Shown here one piece after another: positions 1-4,533 of a stretch of 6,733 nt of DNA. This stretch comes from Bacillota bacterium (GTDB taxonomy: Bacteria > Bacillota > Clostridia > Lachnospirales > Lachnospiraceae): positions 1-6,733 of the forward strand of contig JAEZJW010000191.1 in NCBI GenBank assembly GCA_023415595.1, read 5' to 3'. A model generated the notes under the pieces. That model was given only the letters and a program-made list of their open reading frames with translations, made no database searches and was not told the origin of the DNA. The position numbers were made by a program, and so were the translations under genes. Every line of letters begins with the position of its first letter. Within the stretch, counting starts at the first letter, position 1.

Positions 1-342
1 GATGCGGACCGTATCATTGGGCTCTTAGAAGCAAATGAATTGAAGCAGTCCCACCTGATTGTAAATCGTCTTCGCATGGATATGGTTAAACGGGGAGATA
101 TGATGTCCAGCGAGGATGTTTGTGAGATTCTTGCTATCGATTTAATCGGTATTGTTCCTGATGATGAAAACATTGTTGTTTCCACCAACCAGGGTGAACC
201 GTTGGTAGGTTCCGATACTTTAGCAGGAAAGGCATATATGAATATTGCCAGAAGGATTATAGGAGAGGATGTGCCGTTTATGGATCTGAACGGTAAATCA
301 TCTATCTTTGGCAAACTGTTTGGTAAACGAAAGAAAAACTAG
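1..342 (+). CDS. minD: Septum site-determining ATPase MinD, C-terminal part
   Basis: MinD is a ParA-type ATPase that binds the membrane when ATP-loaded, recruits the FtsZ inhibitor MinC and is released by MinE, keeping the division septum at mid-cell. The reading frame is open from base 1, so the start and the Walker A region lie upstream. The 113 residues seen are a little under half of a usual MinD of about 265 aa. The visible part reads through SHLIVNRLR and EILAIDLIGIVPDDENIVVSTNQGEP, which is typical MinD C-terminal half (residues around the dimer and MinE/MinC-binding surface). It ends in SSIFGKLFGKRKKN, an amphipathic, Lys/Arg-rich tail matching the MinD membrane-targeting helix. An in-frame TTG at base 40 is not a start. 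minE follows after 15 bp, which supports the call. Identification is secure; the truncation is only the window edge. Confidence 0.96.
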   Translation, partial: DADRIIGLLEANELKQSHLIVNRLRMDMVKRGDMMSSEDVCEILAIDLIGIVPDDENIVVSTNQGEPLVGSDTLAGKAYMNIARRIIGEDVPFMDLNGKSSIFGKLFGKRKKN

Positions 343-357
343 GGGGAGGTATTCATA

Positions 358-633
358 ATGGGCTTTGCAGATTTTTTCAAGAAAAAAGGAACCGGCAGTA
401 TTGCAAAGGACAGGTTGAAGCTGGTATTGGTGTCGGATCGTGCCGGTTGCTCACCGGAGATCATGGAACAAATTAAGAATGATATCATTGCCGTGATATC
501 AAAATATATAGAAATAGACTTAGAGGGACTGGATATTAAGATTACACAGACAGAGTCCGAATCCAACAACGGTACCGTTCCTGCCCTGTTTGCGAATATT
601 CCGATCAAGGATATCAGGCCTTCTAAGAAATAA
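358..633 (+). CDS. minE: Cell division topological specificity factor MinE
   Basis: MinE stimulates the MinD ATPase and drives MinD off the membrane, giving the pole-to-pole or ring behaviour that confines MinCD inhibition away from mid-cell. The 91-aa product has the normal family length and layout. An N-terminal amphipathic membrane-contact segment, MGFADFFKKK (residues 1-10), is followed by the anti-MinCD/MinD-contact region IAKDRLKLVLVSDRA (15-29; E. coli has IAKERLQIIVAERR). The C-terminal dimerisation domain includes IKNDIIAVISKYIEID (39-54) and a final beta strand near ALFANIPI (76-83). The ATG has a strong GGGGAGG site (343-349) 8 bp upstream, directly after the minD stop. Its stop codon overlaps the ribosome binding site of the next gene, suggesting coupled translation. 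A MinE in a Gram-positive-type genome fits clostridia, where it can occur without the Bacillus MinJ arrangement. Confidence 0.97.
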   Translation: MGFADFFKKKGTGSIAKDRLKLVLVSDRAGCSPEIMEQIKNDIIAVISKYIEIDLEGLDIKITQTESESNNGTVPALFANIPIKDIRPSKK

Positions 634-639
634 GGATGA
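632..639 (+). promoter_or_regulatory. Ribosome binding site of rodA overlapping the minE stop
   Basis: AAGGATGA lies 7 bp before the ATG at 647 and shares bases with the minE TAA (631-633). It selects ATG 647 over the longer in-frame reading from TTG 590, which would sit inside minE, has no comparable site and would add 19 residues not expected in a SEDS protein. The overlap suggests that ribosomes finishing minE help initiate rodA. Confidence 0.75.
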
Positions 640-646
640 TTACTTC

Positions 647-1780
647 ATGTTCAAATTCAAAAGCTATGATTTTAAACGATATAACTATGCACTGCTCGTC
701 ACTATAACAATCCTGAGCCTCGTTGGCTCCTACCTGATCAAACAGGTACAAACGGAGGATGAGAACCTTTTCCTTAAACAGATCATTGGTTTTTTTATGG
801 CATTGATTATGGTGGTTTTCATCTCCCTGATTGATTATCATTTTATCAGTAAATTTTATATCGTATTTTACCTAATTAATTTAGTTCTCCTGATTCTGGT
901 TAAAGTCGTAGGAATCAGCAGAAACTATGCACAGCGGTGGCTCGATTTGGGGTTTATGGAGTTCCAGCCCTCCGAGCTCAGTAAAATCATAACCATCATC
1001 TTTTTCGCAAAGCTTTTTACCATTTTCCAGCATAAGATTAATAATGCGGTATTTCTAATCCTTTCACTGATTGCAATGGGAATACCGACCTATCTTATTC
1101 TGACACAGACGGACCTGTCCACCAGTATCGTTATTATGATGGTGTTTGCGGCAATCCTGTTCTGTGCGGGCTTAAGCTGGAAGATCATGCTTCCGGTGAT
1201 ATTGGTCGGGATACCTGCCTTTGTCGGTATCTTCTGGTATGTCCAGCAGGATTATCAAAAACTGCTAAGTCCTTATCAGCAGGAGAGAATCCTCTCAATC
1301 CTTAATCCGGAGGAATATCCTGCTCTTATGTATCAGCAGGATAATTCGATACAGGCCATCGGCTCCGGCCAGCTGTTAGGCAAGAGTCTGACCGAAGGTC
1401 CCGGAGAATTTCGTGGATATAATACCGTACCGATCTCTGAGAGTGATTTTATCTTCTCCGTAGCAGGAGAAGAATTAGGCTTTATCGGAAGTTGTATCAT
1501 CCTTCTGTTATTTTTAATTGCAATCTTCCTATGTCTGAATACAGCCAGAAGAGCCTCGGATCGGATGGGGATGCTGATTGCTGTCGGTATTGCCTCCTGG
1601 TTTGCTTTCCAGGTATTCGTCAATATCGGAGTCGCAACCAGAATCCTGCCGAATACCGGTATCCCGCTTCCTTTCTTAAGCTCGGGCTTAAGCTCACTGA
1701 TGAGCAGTATGATTGCCGTCGGAATGATTATGAATATCAGTCTGCAGCCCAAAAAGCCGGGGAGTAGAGGTAACTCTTAG
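647..1780 (+). CDS. rodA: SEDS-family peptidoglycan glycosyltransferase (RodA/FtsW/SpoVE)
   Basis: SEDS proteins are multi-pass membrane glycosyltransferases that polymerise lipid II with a partner class B PBP; RodA serves elongation, FtsW division. The 377-aa product is of normal length, strongly hydrophobic, with about ten membrane segments. Family motifs run in order: QRWLDLG and QPSEL (96-111), QTDLSTS (154-160, Asp156), the large extracellular loop with SESDFIFSVAGEELGF (264-279), where Asp267 aligns with the catalytic/essential Asp of the family, then NIGVATRILPNTGIPLPF (326-343) and SSGLSSL (345-351). Some positions differ from the classical NIGMTxGLxPVTG and SYGGSS forms: an Arg at 332 where Gly is usual, and Ser346/Leu348 for Tyr/Gly. 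Sitting directly behind minDE, it is more likely the RodA of a min-rod cluster than FtsW, but the sequence alone cannot exclude FtsW or SpoVE. No partner PBP2 is in view; one may lie upstream of the window. Confidence 0.9.
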   Translation: MFKFKSYDFKRYNYALLVTITILSLVGSYLIKQVQTEDENLFLKQIIGFFMALIMVVFISLIDYHFISKFYIVFYLINLVLLILVKVVGISRNYAQRWLDLGFMEFQPSELSKIITIIFFAKLFTIFQHKINNAVFLILSLIAMGIPTYLILTQTDLSTSIVIMMVFAAILFCAGLSWKIMLPVILVGIPAFVGIFWYVQQDYQKLLSPYQQERILSILNPEEYPALMYQQDNSIQAIGSGQLLGKSLTEGPGEFRGYNTVPISESDFIFSVAGEELGFIGSCIILLLFLIAIFLCLNTARRASDRMGMLIAVGIASWFAFQVFVNIGVATRILPNTGIPLPFLSSGLSSLMSSMIAVGMIMNISLQPKKPGSRGNS

Positions 1781-1830
1781 TAATAATCAATTATCATAAT
1801 ATATTTCTTATATATGCATAGCATAAACAG

Positions 1831-1846
1831 CTGCCTCAGGCGGCAG
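1831..1846 (+). other. Small stem-loop just before the mgsA ribosome binding site
   Basis: CTGCC (1831-1835) and GGCAG (1842-1846) form a perfect 5-bp GC-rich stem with a 6-nt loop, ending 3 bases before the GGAGG of mgsA. The rest of the 79-bp rodA-mgsA gap is AT-rich with no clear promoter. The stem has no T-run, so it is not a terminator; it might stabilise the message or tune mgsA translation, or be chance. Confidence 0.35.
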
Positions 1847-1849
1847 AAT

Positions 1850-1854
1850 GGAGG
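1850..1854 (+). promoter_or_regulatory. Ribosome binding site deciding the mgsA start
   Basis: GGAGG is 5 bp before the ATG at 1860 and overlaps the alternative in-frame ATG at 1848, which it therefore cannot serve. The product from 1860 begins MNIGMIAHD, aligning with the usual start of short MgsA proteins (B. subtilis MKIALIAHD), so 1860 is preferred. Confidence 0.8.
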
Positions 1855-1859
1855 TTTCC

Positions 1860-2258
1860 ATGAATATTGGCATGATTGCCCACGACGCTAAAAAGAAATT
1901 GATGCAGAATTTCTGTATCGCTTACCGCGGTATCTTAAGTAAGCATGTCCTTTTTGCAACCGGTACCACAGGTCGTCTGATAGAGGAGGTTACAAATTTA
2001 AGCATCCATAAGTATCTTGCCGGACACCTGGGCGGAGAGCAGCAGCTGGGATCCCAGATTGAACACAACCAGATCGATCTTGTGATATTCTTAAGGGATC
2101 CGCTTTCACCGAAATCCCATGAACCGGATGTTAATAACATCTTCCAGCTATGTGACAAGCATAATATACCACTGGCTACGAACCTGGCTACCGCTGAGCT
2201 TTTAATCAAAGCAATGGATCGTGGAGATCTGGATTGGCGCGAGATATTTAAATCCTGA
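1860..2258 (+). CDS. mgsA: Methylglyoxal synthase with Glu at the catalytic Asp position
   Basis: Methylglyoxal synthase converts dihydroxyacetone phosphate to methylglyoxal and phosphate in the cytoplasm, a glycolytic overflow bypass. The 132-aa product matches the short Firmicute form throughout: IAHDAKK (6-12), the phosphate-binding TGTTG (34-38), IDLVIFLRDPL (72-82), SHEPDV (86-91) and IPLATNLATAELLI (103-116). Asp9, Asp80, His87 and Asp90 correspond to E. coli Asp20, Asp91, His98 and Asp101. The striking change is in GHLGGEQQLG (55-64): families I recall have GPLGGDQQ(I/V)G, with the Asp (E. coli Asp71) as a catalytic base. Here it is Glu60, encoded by GAG, and the usual Pro is His56. 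The fold is surely MgsA; full activity is less sure. The gene sits between rodA and dac, 36 bp before the latter, probably in one transcript. Confidence 0.93.
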   Translation: MNIGMIAHDAKKKLMQNFCIAYRGILSKHVLFATGTTGRLIEEVTNLSIHKYLAGHLGGEQQLGSQIEHNQIDLVIFLRDPLSPKSHEPDVNNIFQLCDKHNIPLATNLATAELLIKAMDRGDLDWREIFKS

Positions 2259-2294
2259 TTCGAAGCGGATACTTATGATGAAGGGTGGATTCCT

Positions 2295-3257
2295 ATGAGA
2301 ATTCGTTATCTGATCCTGACTGCTGTCGTAATGCTGTTATTGGCAGGCTGCCAAAAATCCTCCGACCAATTCTTATCCTATCAGGAGACAGTTGCTTCTG
2401 ATGGATATTCTTCGGGAAATAATTTATCCGAGTATGATTTTTTTGGTAAGGATTTGGTTATGATACCGGAAGAGGAGGTAATCTCAAATAGTGATTATCT
2501 GGAGTCAGAAGCAGCTCTTCTGATTGATGTAACCGGAGGAAAATCACTTTTCGCCAAGAATATCTATGAGAAGCTATATCCTGCCAGCCTCACGAAGCTT
2601 TTTACCGCATTGGTCGCTTTAAAACGGGGAGAAATTACCGATACCGTAACCATCAGTTATCAGGCCTCCCATATTCCCGATCCCTATGCGAAGATCTGCG
2701 GTTTTGGGGAGGGTGATACCATGACCCTGGAAACCCTGTTAAACTGTATGCTGGTTTATTCCGGCAATGATGCTGCTATTGCTGTGGCTGAATATATCGG
2801 AGGCAGTGAAGAGCAGTTTGTTGCATTGATGAATGAGGAAGCTAAAAAGCTTGGCGCAGTCCAGTCTAATTATGTAAATGCAAGTGGTCTCCATGATGAT
2901 AATCATTATACTACGGCTTATGATATTTACCTGGTCTTTCAGGAGCTGATGAAGTATGATGCCTTCCTTGCCATAATCGGCCAGAGTACTTATACTGCCG
3001 AATATAAGGATGTGAACGGTAATGCGAAGGAAAAGACCTTCCTGACCACGAACAGTTATCTGAAGGAGAGCGAAGAAATGCCCGAAGGTCTTACGATGAA
3101 GGGCGGAAAATCAGGAACCACTTACAATGCAGGCAATTGTCTGGTTGTGTTGGTTCAGGATCAGAATAATTCTAATTATATCTCCTTAATCATGAAAGCG
3201 GGGGATGAGACAAAACTCTATTCCGAAATGTCAAAATTATACTCAATCATAAGATAA
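2295..3257 (+). CDS. Lipoprotein D-alanyl-D-alanine carboxypeptidase (DacF/PBP5-like)
   Basis: This is a serine-type D,D-carboxypeptidase of the S11 family, which removes the terminal D-Ala of peptidoglycan stem peptides outside the membrane and so limits cross-linking. The 320-aa protein starts with a lipoprotein signal: MRIR, a hydrophobic stretch and lipobox LAGC with Cys19 as the acylated residue. All penicillin-binding motifs are present and correctly spaced: SLTK (98-101, nucleophile Ser98), SGN (156-158) and KSG (272-274), the last inside GGKSGTTYNAGNCLV. KSG instead of the usual KTG is a conservative change. The sequence ends soon after the catalytic domain, so it lacks the PBP5 C-terminal beta domain and amphipathic tail; the N-terminal lipid would replace that anchor. 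The ATG has AAGGGTGG 6 bp upstream. It closes the min-rodA-mgsA cluster. The exact paralogue (dacF, dacB or other) cannot be decided. Confidence 0.93.
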   Translation: MRIRYLILTAVVMLLLAGCQKSSDQFLSYQETVASDGYSSGNNLSEYDFFGKDLVMIPEEEVISNSDYLESEAALLIDVTGGKSLFAKNIYEKLYPASLTKLFTALVALKRGEITDTVTISYQASHIPDPYAKICGFGEGDTMTLETLLNCMLVYSGNDAAIAVAEYIGGSEEQFVALMNEEAKKLGAVQSNYVNASGLHDDNHYTTAYDIYLVFQELMKYDAFLAIIGQSTYTAEYKDVNGNAKEKTFLTTNSYLKESEEMPEGLTMKGGKSGTTYNAGNCLVVLVQDQNNSNYISLIMKAGDETKLYSEMSKLYSIIR

Positions 3258-3321
3258 ATGACGAAACCATGTCATTAATTCTACTGAGCTAGAATGGAAT
3301 TTTATAGTTGTCTTTTCGTCA
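3258..3321 (+). other. Nested dyads after the carboxypeptidase gene
   Basis: TGACGAAA (3259-3266) pairs perfectly with TTTCGTCA (3314-3321), enclosing a second perfect stem ATTCTA (3278-3283)/TAGAAT (3290-3295). A competing short stem, ATGAC (3258-3262)/GTCAT (3271-3275), uses the same left arm. There is no T-run directly behind the outer stem. It could be a 3' end structure of the upstream transcript; the right arm overlaps the spacer of the promoter at 3308-3336. Confidence 0.4.
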
Positions 3322-3336
3322 GTAATGTACTATAAT
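3308..3336 (+). promoter_or_regulatory. Sigma-A promoter for the P-loop gene
   Basis: TTGTCT (3308-3313), a 17-bp spacer and a perfect TATAAT (3331-3336) make a good housekeeping promoter. Transcription would begin near 3343, leaving a leader of about 120 nt before the ATG at 3463. Confidence 0.72.
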
Positions 3337-3359
3337 TACCTTATCAGGTAAGATTTTTT
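3336..3359 (+). terminator. Weak candidate terminator overlapping the promoter region
   Basis: TTACC (3336-3340) and GGTAA (3347-3351) form a 5-bp stem with a 6-nt loop, followed two bases later by six T (3354-3359). This could end read-through from the carboxypeptidase operon. The stem is short and AT-rich, and it overlaps the initial transcribed region of the promoter just upstream, so the call is tentative. Confidence 0.3.
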
Positions 3360-3462
3360 ATAGAAATAGTACAACTTCATGGCGGATGTGTTGGATTATC
3401 AATTCATCTAGTATTATTGGCACCGCAATCTACGATGCGCCCATCATAAGGAGGAGATTACC

Positions 3463-3882
3463 ATGATACAGATTATTGCAGGCGAGAAGGGTAAGGGAAA
3501 GACCAAAATCCTGATCGAGAAAGTAAACACAGAGGTTAAGACAGCAAAAGGTGATGTTGTTTATATCGATAAGAACAACAAACACATGTATGAATTAAGC
3601 AATAAGATCAGACTGGTAAATATTACAGATTATCTTATTGAAAATCAAAGTGAGTTTATCGGATTTCTCTGCGGTATCATTTCCTGTGACCATGATATTC
3701 AGTCCATATATCTGGACAGTTTCCTCAAAATCGCTTATGTGAATAATGAAAATCTTGAATATATATATCATAAGCTGGAGAAGATATCCAACCAGTTCCA
3801 GGTTAATTTTGTATTGAGTACTTCTATGAATTTTGATCAGCTTCCGGATAATTTGAAACAGAATGTTACTGTATCCTTATAG
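3463..3882 (+). CDS. Small P-loop NTPase-like protein of unknown function
   Basis: The 139-aa product opens with a beta strand and a canonical Walker A, GEKGKGKT (residues 7-14, GxxxxGKT with Lys13 and Thr14). A possible Walker B is IQSIYLDSF (79-87), a hydrophobic strand ending in Asp85. A further strand, VNFVLSTS (114-121), resembles the strand after Walker B in RecA/ASCE-type P-loop folds. There is no signal peptide or membrane segment, so it should be cytoplasmic. I recall similar short proteins in Lachnospiraceae, sometimes labelled twitching motility protein PilT, but it is far shorter than PilT and lacks the secretion-ATPase His and Asp boxes; I would not transfer that name. The ATG has a strong AAGGAGGAG (3448-3456). 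It has its own promoter and a stem-loop behind it, so it is probably transcribed alone. Substrate and role are unknown. Confidence 0.85.
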   Translation: MIQIIAGEKGKGKTKILIEKVNTEVKTAKGDVVYIDKNNKHMYELSNKIRLVNITDYLIENQSEFIGFLCGIISCDHDIQSIYLDSFLKIAYVNNENLEYIYHKLEKISNQFQVNFVLSTSMNFDQLPDNLKQNVTVSL

Positions 3883-3905
3883 GATAGTTTAATAATAGCA
3901 GATAA

Positions 3906-3944
3906 AGGAGCGTCATTAAATCATGACGCTCCTAATTTATTCTG
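3906..3944 (+). terminator. Strong stem-loop terminator after the P-loop gene
   Basis: AGGAGCGTCAT (3906-3916) and ATGACGCTCCT (3923-3933) make a perfect 11-bp stem with a 6-nt loop, starting 23 bp after the stop codon. The following TAATTTATTCT is T-rich but interrupted, so it is an imperfect intrinsic terminator. The flanks are AT-rich on the other strand too, so it might work for both convergent transcripts. Confidence 0.7.
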
Positions 3945-4023
3945 ATTCATAAAATGTCTGCGTAGCAGACATTTTTGAATTCAGGATACATAAAATGTCT
4001 GCGAAGCGGACACTTTTGAATAC
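3942..4023. repeat. Two tandem 41-bp palindromic repeat units
   Basis: Unit 1 (3942-3982) and unit 2 (3983-4023) match at 34 of 41 positions by eye. Each centres on a hairpin. Unit 1 has AAAATGTCTGC (3951-3961), loop GTA and GCAGACATTTT (3965-3975), a perfect 11-bp stem with further pairing of the TTCA/TGAA flanks around one bulged T. Unit 2 has the same left arm (3992-4002) but a right arm GCGGACACTTT (4006-4016), giving one wobble pair and one mismatch. A-run before and T-run after each stem means each could act as a bidirectional terminator. They may also be members of a dispersed intergenic palindrome family, which one window cannot show. Confidence 0.75.
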
Positions 4024-4027
4024 ATGA

Positions 4028-4060
4028 TTAAAGAATGCCTGCCAGGCTGGCATTCTTTAA
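4028..4060. terminator. Perfect dyad, candidate bidirectional terminator
   Basis: TTAAAGAATGCC (4028-4039) pairs with GGCATTCTTTAA (4049-4060), a perfect 12-bp stem around a 9-nt centre in which two more pairs can form after one T-T mismatch. It is 84 bp beyond the stop of the - strand DUF378 gene and follows the two tandem hairpins on the + strand. The A/T-rich stem base gives a short T-rich end on both strands. It is not related in sequence to the 41-bp repeats, though the build is similar. Confidence 0.5.
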
Positions 4061-4063
4061 TAT

Positions 4064-4122
4064 ACGCGGAGGCAAAGCGAGAATATATAAGCTTGCTTAT
4101 GATGATACGAGCGCGCCCGCGT
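4064..4122. other. Local GC-rich dyad between convergent genes
   Basis: ACGCGG (4064-4069) and CCGCGT (4117-4122) are perfect inverted repeats enclosing ATAAGC (4087-4092)/GCTTAT (4095-4100). The patch 4108-4122 is unusually GC-rich (contains GCGCGCCCGCG) for this AT-rich gap. No coding potential is supported; the + frame through here only reads across palindromes and the antisense of the DUF378 gene. Function unknown. Confidence 0.3.
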
Positions 4123-4144
4123 TTACACTTGTATGTTTCACCAC

Positions 4145-4345
4145 TCAGTCTTCATTACGTAATCTGCCGAAGAAGCTTAAAGAATATAAGCCTGAGATAC
4201 CAACAAGTGCATAAATAATTCTGGAAACCATACTCATATCACCGAATATGACTCTTACCAGATCGAAATCGAAAAATCCGATTAAGCCCCAGTTTATAGC
4301 TCCGATGGCTACAAGGATTAATGCAATATAATCCAATGTTTTCAT
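4145..4345 (-). CDS. DUF378 family small membrane protein
   Basis: The 66-aa product matches the DUF378 pattern: a first membrane helix with LDYIALILVAIGAINWGLIG (residues 4-23, with the hallmark GAINWGLIGFF), a short loop DFDLVRVIFGDMS, and a second helix SRIIYALVGISGLYSL (41-56). The tail FFGRLRNED is charged and presumably cytoplasmic. The function of the family is unknown. The ATG is supported by GAAGGAGG on the - strand (complement of 4353-4360) 7 bp upstream. It is the only - strand gene here, convergent with the P-loop gene and divergent from the HlyD-like gene. No good sigma-A promoter was found for it; TATAAT occurs on the - strand at 4415-4420 but without a -35 at proper distance. 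Confidence 0.9.
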   Translation of the reverse strand: MKTLDYIALILVAIGAINWGLIGFFDFDLVRVIFGDMSMVSRIIYALVGISGLYSLSFFGRLRNED

Positions 4346-4378
4346 AAATGAACCTCCTTCTTGCTTTATACTATTCGC

Positions 4379-4399
4379 TGAAGCCTTAATACTGCTTCA
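4379..4399. other. Inverted repeat upstream of the DUF378 gene
   Basis: TGAAGC (4379-4384) and GCTTCA (4394-4399) are perfect inverted 6-mers separated by 9 bases, in the gap between the divergent DUF378 and HlyD-like genes, 34 bp before the DUF378 start. It could be a leader hairpin or a dimeric repressor site. Only this symmetry supports it. Confidence 0.3.
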
Positions 4400-4471
4400 T
4401 GAAATATTTCTTATATTATATTTTCCTTATTTTTCGTTTTTATTCAATCTTCGAATTAAAAATGAGACCAC

Positions 4472-4500
4472 TTGTATTTATTAGTAAATTTCAGTATAAT
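4472..4500 (+). promoter_or_regulatory. Sigma-A promoter for the HlyD-like gene
   Basis: TTGTAT (4472-4477), 17-bp spacer and perfect TATAAT (4495-4500). The start of transcription near 4507 lies between the upstream ATG at 4399 and the TTG at 4534, so the mRNA would not contain ATG 4399. This supports the shorter protein. Confidence 0.75.
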
Positions 4501-4520
4501 GATACTGTACTTTTTGGAAC

Positions 4521-4526
4521 GGGAGG
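4521..4526 (+). promoter_or_regulatory. Ribosome binding site deciding a TTG start
   Basis: GGGAGG is 7 bp before TTG 4534. The next ATG at 4541 is out of frame, and the in-frame ATG at 4399 lies upstream of the promoter in AT-rich non-coding-looking sequence, so TTG 4534 is the likely start. Confidence 0.75.
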
Positions 4527-4533
4527 CTTAACC

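Noticed and set aside
590..646. Extended rodA start from TTG 590
   Set aside because: It lies inside minE, lacks a good ribosome binding site and adds 19 non-SEDS residues; ATG 647 has AAGGATGA at proper distance.
1333..1767. Open frames on both strands within rodA (for example 1333-1752 - and 1492-1767 +)
   Set aside because: They are shadows of an intact SEDS gene, with low-complexity translation and no ribosome binding sites.
3379..3411. Ten-codon leader peptide upstream of the P-loop gene
   Set aside because: No ribosome binding site and no run of regulatory codons; likely chance.
3942..4023. Repeat pair as a CRISPR fragment
   Set aside because: The copies are directly adjacent with no unique spacer, differ from each other, and no cas gene is present.
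4024..4218. A 64-codon + strand open frame
   Set aside because: It reads through the 4028-4060 palindrome and the antisense of the DUF378 gene, has no ribosome binding site and no recognisable protein features.
4366..4371. TATAAA-like -10 box on the - strand for the DUF378 gene
   Set aside because: Transcription from it would begin within the ribosome binding site, and no -35 box is found at proper distance.
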